Notes: generated by a model not told the origin, from the sequence alone. Shown: positions 36,216 to 45,662, numbered from the stretch's first letter. The stretch: 64,000 nucleotides of DNA from Qipengyuania sphaerica (GCF_019711595.1 NZ_JAIGNR010000001.1:682001-746000), one strand, 5' to 3'. Program-made: numbers and translations.

Positions 36216-36254
36216 CTTGAACCCTTGGCCCGCGGTGGAGAACCCCGGCGCCCT

Positions 36255-36286
36255 ACGCTGGTCGAGCGAGCGGCGACGCTGGTCGA
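36255..36286. repeat. Direct repeat pair between uvrB and the methyltransferase lipoprotein
   Basis: ACGCTGGTCGA occurs at 36255-36265 and 36276-36286, 21 bases apart, which is two helical turns. It lies just after the uvrB stop. It could be a paired regulator site or a chance repeat of a common word in this GC-rich genome. Confidence 0.35.
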
Positions 36287-36289
36287 AGT

Positions 36290-38485
36290 TTAAGGCTTGC
36301 CGCCCATCCGCTTGTAGCGTGTCTTGCCGTAGCGGGTCTTGCGCGTGCCGGGCCGACCAGCATCGCTGCGGCCGACGCGGGGGGCTTTCTTTTCCTCCTC
36401 ACCAAGGCCGAGCTCGTCGTTCTCAAGGCGGCGGATTTCGTCGCGCAGGCGGCCGGCCTCCTCGAATTCAAGATCGGCTGCGGCAGCGCGCATTCTCTTC
36501 TCCAGATCCTCGATATAGGCGCGCAAATTGTGGCCGACGAGATTGTTGCGCTCGTCGTCGCCCGTGTCCACGGTAACGCCGTCCTGTGATGCGGTATGCG
36601 CGACGATGTCGGCGATGTTGCGCTTGATCGTGCGCGGCGTGATACCGTGTTCTTCGTTATAGGCCTTCTGCTTTTCGCGGCGGCGGTCGGTTTCCGCCAT
36701 TGCTCGCTCCATGCTGCCCGTCACACGGTCGGCATAGAGGATCACGCGGCCTTCGACGTTGCGCGCGGCGCGGCCGATGGTCTGGACGAGGCTGGTCTCG
36801 CTGCGCAGGAAACCCTCCTTGTCGGCATCGAGGATGCAGACGAGGCCGCACTCGGGAATGTCGAGCCCTTCGCGCAGGAGGTTGATGCCGACCAGCACGT
36901 CGTAAACGCCAAGGCGCAGGTCGCGGATGAGTTCGATGCGCTCCAGCGTTTCGACGTCGGAATGCATGTAGCGCACCCGCACGCCCGCTTCGTGCATGAA
37001 CTCGGTTAGGTCCTCTGCCATGCGCTTGGTCAGCGTGGTGACCAGCGTGCGATAGCCCAGCTTGGCGGTCTTCTTGCATTCCTCGATGCAGTCTTGGACC
37101 TGGTCCTCGACCGGCTTGATCTCGACCGGCGGGTCGATGAGGCCGGTGGGGCGGATGACCTGTTCGGCGAAGACGCCGCCAGTCTGCTCCATTTCCCACG
37201 GACCGGGCGTGGCTGAAACACAGAAGGTCTGCGGGCGCATGGCGTCCCACTCGTTGAACCGCAGCGGGCGGTTGTCGATACAGCTGGGCAGGCGGAAGCC
37301 GTATTCGGCCAGCGTCAGCTTGCGGCGATGGTCTCCGCGCGCCATCGCGCCGATCTGCGGTACGGTCTGGTGACTTTCATCCACGAAGAGCAGCGCGTTT
37401 TCGGGCAAATATTCGAACAGCGTGGGCGGCGGTTCGCCGGGGAGTCGGCCGGTAAGGAAACGGCTGTAGTTCTCGATCCCTGCGCAAGAGCCGGTGGCGG
37501 CAATCATCTCGAGGTCGAAATTGGTGCGCTGCTCGAGCCGCTGCGCTTCCAGCAGCCGGCCTTCCTCGTGCAATTCCTTGAGCCGTTCCTGCAGCTCGAA
37601 TTTTATGGCCTCGCTGGCCTGTTTCATCGTCGGGCCGGGGGTGACGTAGTGCGAGTTCGCATAGACGCGCACCTTGTCGAGGCTGGCGCCCTTCTTGCCG
37701 GTCAGCGGATCGAACTCGCTGATCTCTTCGATCTCGTCGCCGAAGAAGCTGATCCGCCAGGCCATGTCCTCGTAATGGCTCGGGAAGATCTCGAGATTGT
37801 CACCGCGCACACGGAAATTGCCGCGGGCGAAGGCGGCATCGTTGCGCTTGTACTGGAGGGCGACGAGCTTGCGGATCAGCTCGCGCTGGTCGACCGTGCT
37901 CTCCTTCACGATGTCGAAGATCATCGCCGAGTAGGTCTCGACCGATCCGATACCGTAGAGACATGAAACCGAGGCGACGATGATCACGTCGTCGCGTTCG
38001 AGCAGCGCGCGCGTGGCCGAATGGCGCATCCGGTCGATCGCCTCGTTCACCGAGCTTTCTTTCTCGATATAGGTGTCGCTGCGCGGCACGTAGGCTTCGG
38101 GCTGGTAATAGTCGTAATAGCTGACGAAATACTCGACCGCGTTTTCCGGGAAGAAGCTCTTGAATTCGCCATAGAGCTGCGCGGCGAGGATCTTGTTGGG
38201 CGCGAGAATCAGGGCAGGGCGCTGCAATTCCTCGATGACCTTGGCCATGGTGAAGGTCTTGCCCGAACCGGTTACGCCGAGGAGGACCTGCGTCTGCTCG
38301 TCCTCCTTCGCGGCGCCGACGAGTTCGCTGATCGCGGTCGGCTGGTCGCCACTGGGTGTGTAGTCGGACACCAGCTTGAACGGCCGGCCACCCATCGACT
38401 TTTCGGGGCGCGCGGGCTTGTGGGGGACGAACTCGCCGGTGGTATCGGGTTCTTCGAGGCCGCGGCGGATGACGAGTTCTGACAT
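36290..38485 (-). CDS. uvrB: Excinuclease ABC subunit B
   Basis: 731 residues from the ATG at 38485, chosen over an upstream extension without conservation. Walker [10 protein letters not shown] starts at residue 70; the beta-hairpin segment [12 protein letters not shown], the helicase motifs ([31 protein letters not shown]) and a C-terminal UVR motif ([22 protein letters not shown]) are present. UvrB verifies DNA damage after delivery by UvrA and recruits UvrC in nucleotide excision repair. The C-terminus has a basic extension ([14 protein letters not shown]) beyond the UVR motif. Divergent from the oxygenase-like gene across 67 bases. Confidence 0.97.
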   Translation of the reverse strand: MSELVIRRGLEEPDTTGEFVPHKPARPEKSMGGRPFKLVSDYTPSGDQPTAISELVGAAKEDEQTQVLLGVTGSGKTFTMAKVIEELQRPALILAPNKILAAQLYGEFKSFFPENAVEYFVSYYDYYQPEAYVPRSDTYIEKESSVNEAIDRMRHSATRALLERDDVIIVASVSCLYGIGSVETYSAMIFDIVKESTVDQRELIRKLVALQYKRNDAAFARGNFRVRGDNLEIFPSHYEDMAWRISFFGDEIEEISEFDPLTGKKGASLDKVRVYANSHYVTPGPTMKQASEAIKFELQERLKELHEEGRLLEAQRLEQRTNFDLEMIAATGSCAGIENYSRFLTGRLPGEPPPTLFEYLPENALLFVDESHQTVPQIGAMARGDHRRKLTLAEYGFRLPSCIDNRPLRFNEWDAMRPQTFCVSATPGPWEMEQTGGVFAEQVIRPTGLIDPPVEIKPVEDQVQDCIEECKKTAKLGYRTLVTTLTKRMAEDLTEFMHEAGVRVRYMHSDVETLERIELIRDLRLGVYDVLVGINLLREGLDIPECGLVCILDADKEGFLRSETSLVQTIGRAARNVEGRVILYADRVTGSMERAMAETDRRREKQKAYNEEHGITPRTIKRNIADIVAHTASQDGVTVDTGDDERNNLVGHNLRAYIEDLEKRMRAAAADLEFEEAGRLRDEIRRLENDELGLGEEEKKAPRVGRSDAGRPGTRKTRYGKTRYKRMGGKP

Positions 38486-38552
38486 GCGCGCACATATGGG
38501 GAACGTAGGGCATTGCGGCAATAGCAAGTGCCTGTGTAGGGTCGCGAACTCC

Positions 38553-39449
38553 ATGCACGACCGCCTCAACCCCCGCACCATCGGCAGGCTGTTCGACGAT
38601 CCCGCGCGCGGACGCGGGATTGCGCTGCAGGTCTTCGCCCCGTGGAACAGGCTGTGCTCGGTGCAGGTGCTGGAAAAGGGCGATGCGGTGGCATTCGACT
38701 ACCTCCGACGCTGGATCGATGGTGAGCAGCTTGACGGGGGCTTCCCGATTGCCGGCCTGACGCTGGTCGAATGCGCCGCGGCGGGCCTGATCCTGCGCGA
38801 GGAGGACGAGGCGTGTTCAGGCGAACCGCAATGGCATCCCGGAGCTGCGCTGGTCGACCAGCTCAGCCAGGCTGCAGGCGACCTCCTGAGGGATGGAGTA
38901 AGTGTTGGCCCGCCTCCGCCTGCCGATCTTGCATCTTCGGGGCTGGTGGAAATCCCGCACTGTCTGGATCACCCCACTCAAGAGGTTCTGCGCGAATGGT
39001 ACGGCGCGCTGTTCGATGGCGGCTGGACGCGGCCCGAGAAGGAGGGATGGAGGCTCGCCACGCACGGCGATCCGGTCGGGCGCGAACTGGGCGAAGCCAT
39101 GCTTCCCGCAATCGAGCAAATTGCGGGCGAGGAACTGCGCTTCAGCTATTGCTTCGCCGTCGAATATGGCGAAGGCCACGGCCTCGCCCGCCATGCCGAC
39201 CGCGAACAGTGCCAGATATCGGTGACCGTTCCGATCGAATACCTGCCCGCCGCAGAAGGCGACTTTCCATGGCCGCTCGCCTTCTACCGCGATGGCAAGC
39301 GGGAAGAGATCGTCACTCGGCCCGGCAACGCGTTGGTGTTCCTCGGACAGGATATCGAGCACGAGCGCGAGCCGCTGCCAGCCGGGCACCGCGCAAGGGG
39401 CCTGTTCCTCCATTATGTCCGGCCGGACTTTTCCCTCCCGCTCGACTGA
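38553..39449 (+). CDS. Probable 2-oxoglutarate/Fe(II)-dependent oxygenase-like protein
   Basis: 298 residues from ATG 38553; the longer frame runs antisense to uvrB. The C-terminal half has the double-stranded beta-helix pattern: [24 protein letters not shown] with His-x-Asp, [18 protein letters not shown] with the distal His, and [10 protein letters not shown] with a 2OG-binding-type Arg. The N-terminal ~150 residues ([18 protein letters not shown]) are a domain I do not recognise. The iron triad fits in order and spacing, so enzyme activity is likely, substrate unknown. Confidence 0.65.
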   Translation: MHDRLNPRTIGRLFDDPARGRGIALQVFAPWNRLCSVQVLEKGDAVAFDYLRRWIDGEQLDGGFPIAGLTLVECAAAGLILREEDEACSGEPQWHPGAALVDQLSQAAGDLLRDGVSVGPPPPADLASSGLVEIPHCLDHPTQEVLREWYGALFDGGWTRPEKEGWRLATHGDPVGRELGEAMLPAIEQIAGEELRFSYCFAVEYGEGHGLARHADREQCQISVTVPIEYLPAAEGDFPWPLAFYRDGKREEIVTRPGNALVFLGQDIEHEREPLPAGHRARGLFLHYVRPDFSLPLD

Positions 39450-39515
39450 CTTTCAGCGGTTGCGCCAGCGGGCGTTGCTGCTAGCGTCGCCCCCGCACCA
39501 TTCAGGGGATCATAA

Positions 39516-40064
39516 ATGCTTCGTATCGTTACAGTTGCCGCCGCCGCTCTTGCTCTTGCCGCATGCTCTTCGAGCGACGACGTCGATGCCGATGGCGATG
39601 GCACGGTGTCCGCCGAGGAGGCGAAGAACGCGGCGGCCAAGGTCCGCCCGCTCGAGCCGGGCGAATACAAGATGAGCATGGAACTGGTCGAAATCGTCGA
39701 TCCCACGATGAGCGAGGAAGAAATCGCACAGGCACGCAAGTTCTTCTCCGCGATGAGCGGGATGGCCCCTGCCAAGTGCCTTTCGGAAGAGGAAGCCAGC
39801 GAGGGCATGACCGGCATCGCCGAAGGCTTGCAGAAGGGCGATTGCACCACCGACAAGCTCACGGCCAATTCCGACGGCATGCAGGGCGAAATGACCTGCA
39901 AGGGCGACAATGGCCCGGCCAAGGTGACGATCGACACCACCTCCACCGGCACGGAATCGATGATGACCATGAGCGTTACCGAACCGACCGGCGAAGGCAG
40001 CGACAAGAAGGTCACGATGAAGATCGGCATGACCCGCACGGGCGATTGCACGCCGAATAGCTGA
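39516..40064 (+). CDS. DUF3617-type lipoprotein with an EF-hand loop
   Basis: 182 residues. Lipobox LAAC gives Cys17. Directly after it, residues 24-35 (DADGDGTVSAEE) match the 12-residue EF-hand calcium loop exactly: Asp at 1, 3, 5, Gly at 6, hydrophobic at 8, Ser at 9, Glu at 12. The remainder is DUF3617-like: LEPGEYKMSMELVEI, two cysteine pairs (CLSEEE and DCTTDK, then TCKGD and DCTPN). Family function is unknown. The calcium loop is close to the membrane anchor and could sense extracellular calcium. Confidence 0.8.
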   Translation: MLRIVTVAAAALALAACSSSDDVDADGDGTVSAEEAKNAAAKVRPLEPGEYKMSMELVEIVDPTMSEEEIAQARKFFSAMSGMAPAKCLSEEEASEGMTGIAEGLQKGDCTTDKLTANSDGMQGEMTCKGDNGPAKVTIDTTSTGTESMMTMSVTEPTGEGSDKKVTMKIGMTRTGDCTPNS

Positions 40065-40110
40065 CGTCGTTCAGGAACCCGCCATCGCTCCGGCGCATTA
40101 TTGCCGGACG

Positions 40111-40866
40111 ATGGCAACACTACCGTTTTACGAAACACGCGCGGAATGGGGGCGCAGGCTTGCGCTGGCGGCAGAACCTTGCGCCGACGACGCACGCCCA
40201 CCGCGTTTCGGCCTGTTGTTGCAGGAACTGCTGTGGCCGGTGCTTCCCTTCATGCGCCGGTTCGAACCGGAGCTTGTGGTACGGCCCGCCCTTCGCCCGC
40301 AAACGGTCATGCTCCTGCCCGGTTTCGGCGCCCATCCCATTCGCATGCGCTGGATGGCACGCAAGCTGGAACGGGCCGGGCACGAGGCCAAGAAATGGGG
40401 CCTCGGCTACAATCTCGGCGCGAACAAATGGCGCTTCAAGCGGGTCGAGAAACGTCTCAAGAAACTCTACAAACGCAACAAGCAGCCTGTCACGCTGGTC
40501 GGTTGGAGCCTTGGCGGCGTGATGGCGCGCGAACTGGCGAAAAAACATCCCAAGAAGGTGGCTAAGGTCATCACGATGGGCTCTCCGTTTTCGGGCAGTC
40601 CGCGTGCGAACAATGGCTGGCGTGCTTACCAGGCGATTGCGGGCCACCGGGTGGACGAGCCGGAAATCGACACGGTCGTTTCCGAAAAGCCGCCGGTCGA
40701 AACGGTCGCCTTCTGGAGCCCGCGCGATGGCGTGGTTGCGCCCAAATGCGCCTGTGGCAAGCCCGAGGAGCGCGATCGTGCGGTGGCGCTGCGCTGCACG
40801 CACATGGGTTTCGTGATGACCAACGAGTCCATGTCGGCGCTTCTTTTGGAACTGGACCGCGCCTGA
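40111..40866 (+). CDS. Alpha/beta hydrolase, lipase/PGAP1-like
   Basis: 251 residues. Oxyanion strand VMLLPGFGAHPIRMRWMARKLERAGH is followed by the nucleophile elbow GWSLGG with Ser133; FWSPRDGVV supplies an acid and CTHMGFV the histidine near residue 232. A lysine-rich stretch (KWRFKRVEKRLKKLYKRNKQ) precedes the elbow and may bind acidic lipids. No signal peptide. It lies 62 bases before the Anbu cassette on the same strand but has its own gap, so co-transcription is possible but not shown. Substrate unknown. Confidence 0.83.
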   Translation: MATLPFYETRAEWGRRLALAAEPCADDARPPRFGLLLQELLWPVLPFMRRFEPELVVRPALRPQTVMLLPGFGAHPIRMRWMARKLERAGHEAKKWGLGYNLGANKWRFKRVEKRLKKLYKRNKQPVTLVGWSLGGVMARELAKKHPKKVAKVITMGSPFSGSPRANNGWRAYQAIAGHRVDEPEIDTVVSEKPPVETVAFWSPRDGVVAPKCACGKPEERDRAVALRCTHMGFVMTNESMSALLLELDRA

Positions 40867-40928
40867 TTCCTTTTAAGAAGTAAGAGAGTGCGGCGTCCTG
40901 CCGTGCGGGACCGACTTTCAGGGGACAC

Positions 40929-42356
40929 ATGACCGGCTCTGCCGACTTCTTCAACGAGATGCGCGAGCCCGATGGCAGTGTGCGCTCCGCCTACTCCGAT
41001 TATTGCCAATGGTACGACGGGCAGGACCCCAAGCTCCTGCGCCGCAAGCATGACGAGGCGGAAACCAACTTCCGCAAGACCGGCATCACCTTCAACGTCT
41101 ATGGCGAGGACGAGGCCGAAGAGCGGCTGATCCCCTTCGACATGGTGCCCCGGATTATCGATGCTGGCGAATGGCGGCGGCTGAGCCGCGGGATCGAGCA
41201 GCGCGTATCTGCGCTCAACGCCTTCATGCACGACCTTTATCACCGGCAGGAAATCGTGCGCGCCGGAAGGCTGCCCGAGCGGCTGTTGCGCAATAACGAG
41301 GCCTGGCTGCCCAATATGGTCGGCTTCACCCCGCCGGGCGGGGTCTACACCCACATCGTCGGCATCGATCTCGTGCGCACCGGACCGGACGAATTCTTCG
41401 TGCTCGAGGACAATGCGCGCACACCGTCGGGCGTCAGCTACATGCTGGAAAATCGCGAAACCATGATGGCGATGTTCCCCGAACTGTTCCTGCGCTGTCC
41501 GGTGGAAAGCGTGTCGGACTATCCGCGCCGCCTGGCCAAGAGCCTCGCCGCCTGCGCGCCCGAATGCGCCGAGGAGCGCCCCGTAGTCGCGGTGCTTACG
41601 CCCGGCATCTACAATTCCGCCTATTTCGAACATGCCTTCCTTGCAGACCAGATGGGCGCCGAGCTCGTCGAGGGCAGCGACCTTCGCGTGGTCGATGGGC
41701 GCGTGGCGATGCGCACGACCAGCGGCTACAAGGCGGTCGACGTTATCTATCGGCGCGTGGACGACGAATTCCTCGACCCGCTCACCTTCAATCCCGACAG
41801 CGTGCTTGGCGTGCCGGGCATCATGGATGTCTACCGCGCGGGCGGCATAACCATCGCCAACGCGCCCGGCACCGGTGTGTGCGACGACAAGGCGATCTAT
41901 TCCTTCATGCCCGAGATCGTAGAGTTCTACACCGGCGAGAAACCGCTGCTGCCCAATGTCGAGACTTGGCGCTGCGCGGACGAGGACAGCCTCAAATACG
42001 TGCTCGACAACTTGGCCGAGCTGGTGGTGAAGGAAGTTCACGGATCGGGCGGCTACGGCATGCTGGTCGGGCCCGCCTCGACTAAGAAGGAAATCGAGGA
42101 ATTCCGCGCCAAGATCGTCGCCGATCCCGAAGGCTATATCGCGCAACCGACGCTCTCGCTCTCGACCTGCCCGATCTTCACCAAGAAGGGCCTCGCGCCG
42201 CGCCATGTGGATCTGCGCCCCTATGTCCTGGTCTCGCCCGACAAGATCGACATTACGCCCGGCGGCCTGACCCGCGTGGCGCTTAAGGAAGGCTCGCTGG
42301 TGGTAAACTCCAGTCAGGGCGGCGGGACCAAGGACACATGGGTGCTAAAAGACTGA
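40929..42356 (+). CDS. Circularly permuted type 2 ATP-grasp protein (Anbu cassette)
   Basis: 475 residues of the COG2308 (DUF404/DUF407) group. Recognisable segments: FNEMREPDGSVRSAYSDY at the N-terminus, GIDLVRTGPDEFFVLEDNARTPSGVSYMLENR, KAVDVIYRRVDDEFLDP, and VVKEVHGSGGYGMLVGP with the ATP-binding Gly-rich loop. ATP-grasp enzymes join a carboxylate to an amine using ATP, so this is the predicted peptide or amide ligase of the cassette. AGGGGA lies before the ATG. Its stop overlaps the next start (TGATG). Confidence 0.93.
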   Translation: MTGSADFFNEMREPDGSVRSAYSDYCQWYDGQDPKLLRRKHDEAETNFRKTGITFNVYGEDEAEERLIPFDMVPRIIDAGEWRRLSRGIEQRVSALNAFMHDLYHRQEIVRAGRLPERLLRNNEAWLPNMVGFTPPGGVYTHIVGIDLVRTGPDEFFVLEDNARTPSGVSYMLENRETMMAMFPELFLRCPVESVSDYPRRLAKSLAACAPECAEERPVVAVLTPGIYNSAYFEHAFLADQMGAELVEGSDLRVVDGRVAMRTTSGYKAVDVIYRRVDDEFLDPLTFNPDSVLGVPGIMDVYRAGGITIANAPGTGVCDDKAIYSFMPEIVEFYTGEKPLLPNVETWRCADEDSLKYVLDNLAELVVKEVHGSGGYGMLVGPASTKKEIEEFRAKIVADPEGYIAQPTLSLSTCPIFTKKGLAPRHVDLRPYVLVSPDKIDITPGGLTRVALKEGSLVVNSSQGGGTKDTWVLKD

Positions 42357-43300
42357 TGCTGGGACGGACTGCCAACGGCCTCTTCTGGATGTTCCGCTAT
42401 CTCGAGCGGGCCGAGAACACAGCGCGCCTGCTCGACGCAGGGCTTCGCATGGCACTAACCCGCGACCTTGTGACGGCAGAGGAAGAATGGCGCTCGGTCA
42501 TCGCGACCTCGGGCCAGAAGACCGCCTATGAGGCAAAGCACGCGAGTTACACCGGCATGCAGGCATGGAACTTCCTGCTACGCGAAAAAAGCAACCCGGC
42601 CAGCATCCTGTCGATGTTCGGCCTCGTCCGCCAGAACGCGCGGCTGGCCCGTAACGCGATCAGCGGCGAGCTGTGGGAAGCGATCAACGAGAACTGGCTG
42701 ATCATCGACGAGCAGCTGGCCAAGCCAGTTGGCGAGAACCGCGTGCTCGACACGGTCAAGACTATTCGCCGTGCCGGTACCATGGCGCGTGGGGCGCTGC
42801 AGGGTTCGATGCTGCGCGAGGAGGGCTATCACTTTGCGCTTGCGGGCATGTTCATCGAGCGCGCCGATGCCATCGCGCGCATTCTCGATATCAAGTATTA
42901 CCTGCTGCTGCCCTCGCTTTCTTACGTAGGTTCGAGCCTCGATACGGGGCAATGGGACACGGTGCTTCGCTCTGTCTCGGGCGACCGCGCCTATCGCTGG
43001 CTCAACGCGGCGCAGGTCGATGCGCGCGGGATCTGCGAATTCCTGATCCTCGACGACCGCTTTCCGCGCAGCCTTGCTTTCTGCCATTCGGAACTGCGTT
43101 CGAATCTCGCCGCGCTTGCACGGATCCATGGCAGCGAGGGAGAGAGCAATGCGCTGATGCGCGATGCCGATACGCGGCTAACCAATCTGACGATCGACGA
43201 GATTTTCGATCAGGGGCTGCACGAATTTCTCGTCGAATTCACCTCCTGCAATGCAGCGATCGGCAATGCCATTGCCCAAGATTACAGGTTCCTTGCCTGA
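42356..43300 (+). CDS. Alpha-E domain protein (DUF403, Anbu cassette)
   Basis: 314 residues starting MLGRTANGLFWMFRYLERAENTARLLD, the standard start of this all-helical family; an ATG six codons upstream is open but lies inside the ATP-grasp stop region and is not conserved. Conserved segments include FLILDDRFPRSLAFCHSEL and FLVEFTSCNAAIG. The biochemical role is unknown; it always travels with the ATP-grasp and transglutaminase genes and is thought to be its partner. One-base overlaps at both ends bind it to its neighbours. Confidence 0.92.
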   Translation: MLGRTANGLFWMFRYLERAENTARLLDAGLRMALTRDLVTAEEEWRSVIATSGQKTAYEAKHASYTGMQAWNFLLREKSNPASILSMFGLVRQNARLARNAISGELWEAINENWLIIDEQLAKPVGENRVLDTVKTIRRAGTMARGALQGSMLREEGYHFALAGMFIERADAIARILDIKYYLLLPSLSYVGSSLDTGQWDTVLRSVSGDRAYRWLNAAQVDARGICEFLILDDRFPRSLAFCHSELRSNLAALARIHGSEGESNALMRDADTRLTNLTIDEIFDQGLHEFLVEFTSCNAAIGNAIAQDYRFLA

Positions 43301-44118
43301 TGCGCTTATCCATCCGCCACACCACCCGCTATCGCTTCGACACTCCGGTAATCCATGCGCTCCAACGCCTGCGCCTGACGCCGAAGGAAACGCAAGGGCA
43401 GGAAATCCTCGAGTGGGAGATGGAATACGAAAACGCGCATGAAGAGCTGACCTATGAGGACCAGCACCACAACACCACGACGCTGGTCGGAGTGGAGCCG
43501 GAAACGAGAGAGGTCACCATCACCTGCCGCGGCAAGGTCGACACGAGTGATCATGCGGGCGTGATCGGGCGCCATGCCGGGCATCTTCCGCTCTGGAGTT
43601 TCCTTTCGCAAACGCGGCTGACGCGTCCCGGGCCAGGAATGAAGAAGCTCATCGCAGACCTCCGGAATTTCGACGGCGAGCGGCTGGACATGTTGCACGA
43701 ACTGTCCCGCAGCACTCTCGCGCGCGTCGAATACCAGATCGGCAAGACCAACTGGAACACCAGCGCCGAGGAGGCATATGCGGCCAAGAACGGCGTGTGC
43801 CAGGACCACGCCCACATCTTCATCGGCGCCGCGCGGGCGATGGATGTGCCGGCGCGCTATGTATCGGGCTACCTGATGATGAACGACCGGATCGAGCAGG
43901 AAGCGACTCACGCCTGGGCCGAGGCCTATGTCGAGGGGCTCGGCTGGGTCGGCTTCGACATTTCCAACGGCATCAGCCCGGACGAGCGCTATGTCCGCGT
44001 TGCCACGGGGCGCGATTATCGCGATGCCTCGCCCGTGACCGGCATCAGCTTCGGCAATACGAGCCAGATGCTGGAAGTCGACGTCGAGGTCGAACAGCAG
44101 CAAGTACAGCAGCAGTAA
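43300..44118 (+). CDS. Transglutaminase-family protein (Anbu cassette)
   Basis: 272 residues from the ATG overlapping the previous stop. N-terminal bacterial transglutaminase-like domain starts RLSIRHTTRYRFDTPV. The catalytic triad is intact: Cys167 in NGVCQDHAHIF, His204 in THAWAEAYV and Asp220 in WVGFDISNG. The C-terminus ends in a Gln-rich tail. Such proteins may act as peptidases or amide-forming or -breaking enzymes; here it is predicted to work on the same substrate as the ATP-grasp ligase. The Anbu gene follows after 13 bases. Confidence 0.93.
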   Translation: MRLSIRHTTRYRFDTPVIHALQRLRLTPKETQGQEILEWEMEYENAHEELTYEDQHHNTTTLVGVEPETREVTITCRGKVDTSDHAGVIGRHAGHLPLWSFLSQTRLTRPGPGMKKLIADLRNFDGERLDMLHELSRSTLARVEYQIGKTNWNTSAEEAYAAKNGVCQDHAHIFIGAARAMDVPARYVSGYLMMNDRIEQEATHAWAEAYVEGLGWVGFDISNGISPDERYVRVATGRDYRDASPVTGISFGNTSQMLEVDVEVEQQQVQQQ

Positions 44119-44131
44119 CGAAAGAAAAACA

Positions 44132-44881
44132 ATGACCTATTGCGTGGGAATGAAGCTCGACAAGGGCCTTGTGCTGATGAGCGACACGCGCACCAATTCG
44201 GGCGTCGACAATATTTCGGTCTTCCGCAAGATGTTCACCTGGCAGGTGCCGGGCGAGCGTATCATCACACTGATGACGGCGGGCAACCTCGCCACCACGC
44301 AGGCGGTCATCAGCCAGCTCGAAGAGCGCACCAAGGAACCCGACGAGCGGGACAATATCCTGCTGAAAACGCCGACCATGTTCCAGGTCGCGACCGAAAT
44401 CGGCAACCTCATGCGCGGTATCATCGGCGACCGGCAGGATGCCAACGGAGCGCGAGGGAAGGGCCGCTTCACGGCCTCGATCATCGTGGCTGGCCAGATC
44501 AAGGGCATGGAGCCGCGCTTGTTCATGGTTTACCCGGAAGGAAATTTCATCGAGGCCAGCCTCGACACGCCCTTCTTCCAGATCGGCGAGACCAAATATG
44601 GCCGCCCGATCATCATCCGCGGCTACGACCGACAGATGAGCCTCGAGGACGGGGTCAAGCTGCTGATGGTGAGCTTCGATTCCACGCTAAAGGCTAATCT
44701 GTCGGTGGGACTGCCACTGGACCTGCAGGTAATCGGGCGCGACACCTATGAAGCGAGCCACCAGCACCGCGTCGGCCATGACGATAGTTACTTCTCGGCG
44801 ATTTCCGCAGGGTGGGGCGATGCGCTGAAAAATGCGTTTCACTCGCTGCCGGACTACAGTTTCTATCGCCCGGAAGACTGA
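44132..44881 (+). CDS. Anbu proteasome-type peptidase
   Basis: 249 residues. After removal of the initiator Met, the chain starts TYCVGMKLDKGLVLMSDTRTN: Thr1 as nucleophile, Asp17 and a Lys near position 32 give the proteasome catalytic pattern. The rest follows Anbu (ancestral beta subunit; COG3484), with ITLMTAGNLATTQAVI and the C-terminal GWGDALKNAFHSLPDY. Anbu proteins assemble into open helical or ring forms and substrates are unknown. It closes the four-gene cassette with ATP-grasp, alpha-E and transglutaminase, suggesting ligation and proteolysis of a shared peptide. Confidence 0.94.
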   Translation: MTYCVGMKLDKGLVLMSDTRTNSGVDNISVFRKMFTWQVPGERIITLMTAGNLATTQAVISQLEERTKEPDERDNILLKTPTMFQVATEIGNLMRGIIGDRQDANGARGKGRFTASIIVAGQIKGMEPRLFMVYPEGNFIEASLDTPFFQIGETKYGRPIIIRGYDRQMSLEDGVKLLMVSFDSTLKANLSVGLPLDLQVIGRDTYEASHQHRVGHDDSYFSAISAGWGDALKNAFHSLPDYSFYRPED

Positions 44882-44933
44882 TCGGCCCGGCATCGATCCG
44901 GGATGTATCCAATACGGACGGATCGATTTACGC

Positions 44934-44995
44934 CTGGAAAGGCTAGGGAATGTAATTTCCAGCCGGATTTAGGACCATATCCGTAGTGTTACGGA
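44934..44995. promoter_or_regulatory. Two inverted repeats upstream of the LuxR-type gene
   Basis: The 139-base gap after Anbu holds CTGGAAA (44934-44940) and TTTCCAG (44956-44962) as 7-base arms 15 bases apart, and TCCGTA-GTGT-TACGGA (44980-44995), a 6-base-arm dyad 25 bases before the LuxR-type ATG. The second has the size of a typical dimer operator. A weaker GC-stem CCCGG/CCGGG lies at 44886-44902 just after the Anbu stop and has no T-run. Confidence 0.4.
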
Positions 44996-45020
44996 ATGCG
45001 CAGCCCTCCGGATTGTGACT

Positions 45021-45662
45021 ATGAATCCGGCCATGGAACAGCGACTTACCCTTCATATCGTGGATGGTTCGTGCCGCTCGCGGGCAGAGCAGGCTCGCCT
45101 CGGGTTCGAAATGGGCCATCACTGCGAAATCTACTCCGATGTTGCGGAACTGATGACGCTTCCCCCCGAAGACGGCATTGTCCTTGCCCGCGATGATCAC
45201 GGGGAGGGGTGCGCTGCAATCGTGCTGCGGGCGCTCGGCGATGCGGGGATATGGATACCCGTGGTGGGGACTTCGGTAGAACCGCGGCCGGGCCAGGTCG
45301 TCACCGCGATCAAGGCCGGTGCTCTGGATTATTTGCGTTTGCCGCTGCGGCAGGAAAGGCTTGGGGAGACGGTCGCACGGATCAGGCGCGAGGCGATCGC
45401 CTATGGCGAAGCGCGCCGCAAGATGGTCGAAGCGCGCAGCCGGATCGCCAGCCTGTCGCCTCGCGAACGCGAAGTGCTCGACTGGCTCGCCGAAGGGCGC
45501 AGCAACAAGATGATCGCGCGCGAGCTGCATATCAGCCCGCGAACGGTCGAAATCCACCGCGCCAACATGATGACGAAACTGGGCGCACATCATGCCGCCG
45601 AAGCCGTGCGCCTCAGGATAGAAGCCCACCTCGACGGCGGACAACGCGTGCAGGTGGGATAG
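45021..45662 (+). CDS. LuxR/FixJ-type regulator with degenerate receiver
   Basis: 213 residues from the ATG at 45021; a GTG at 45015 and an ATG at 45033 are alternatives and none has a strong ribosome site. The C-terminal 65 residues are a LuxR-type HTH: SPREREVLDWLAEGRSNKMIARELHISPRTVEIHRANMM. The N-terminal ~125 residues have a receiver-like pattern but the segment IVLARDDHGEG lacks a well-placed phospho-acceptor and the lysine region reads YLRLPLR, so phosphorylation may not be used. It may sense a ligand or partner. Located between Anbu and an extensin-like gene on the opposite strand. Confidence 0.8.
   Translation: MNPAMEQRLTLHIVDGSCRSRAEQARLGFEMGHHCEIYSDVAELMTLPPEDGIVLARDDHGEGCAAIVLRALGDAGIWIPVVGTSVEPRPGQVVTAIKAGALDYLRLPLRQERLGETVARIRREAIAYGEARRKMVEARSRIASLSPREREVLDWLAEGRSNKMIARELHISPRTVEIHRANMMTKLGAHHAAEAVRLRIEAHLDGGQRVQVG

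Noticed and set aside
36255-36286. Small mobile or repeat element after uvrB
   Set aside because: Only two copies of an 11-base word are present and the word is composed of motifs common in this genome, so a mobile element is not supported.
44886-44902. Terminator after the Anbu gene
   Set aside because: The stem is only five pairs and no T-run follows.
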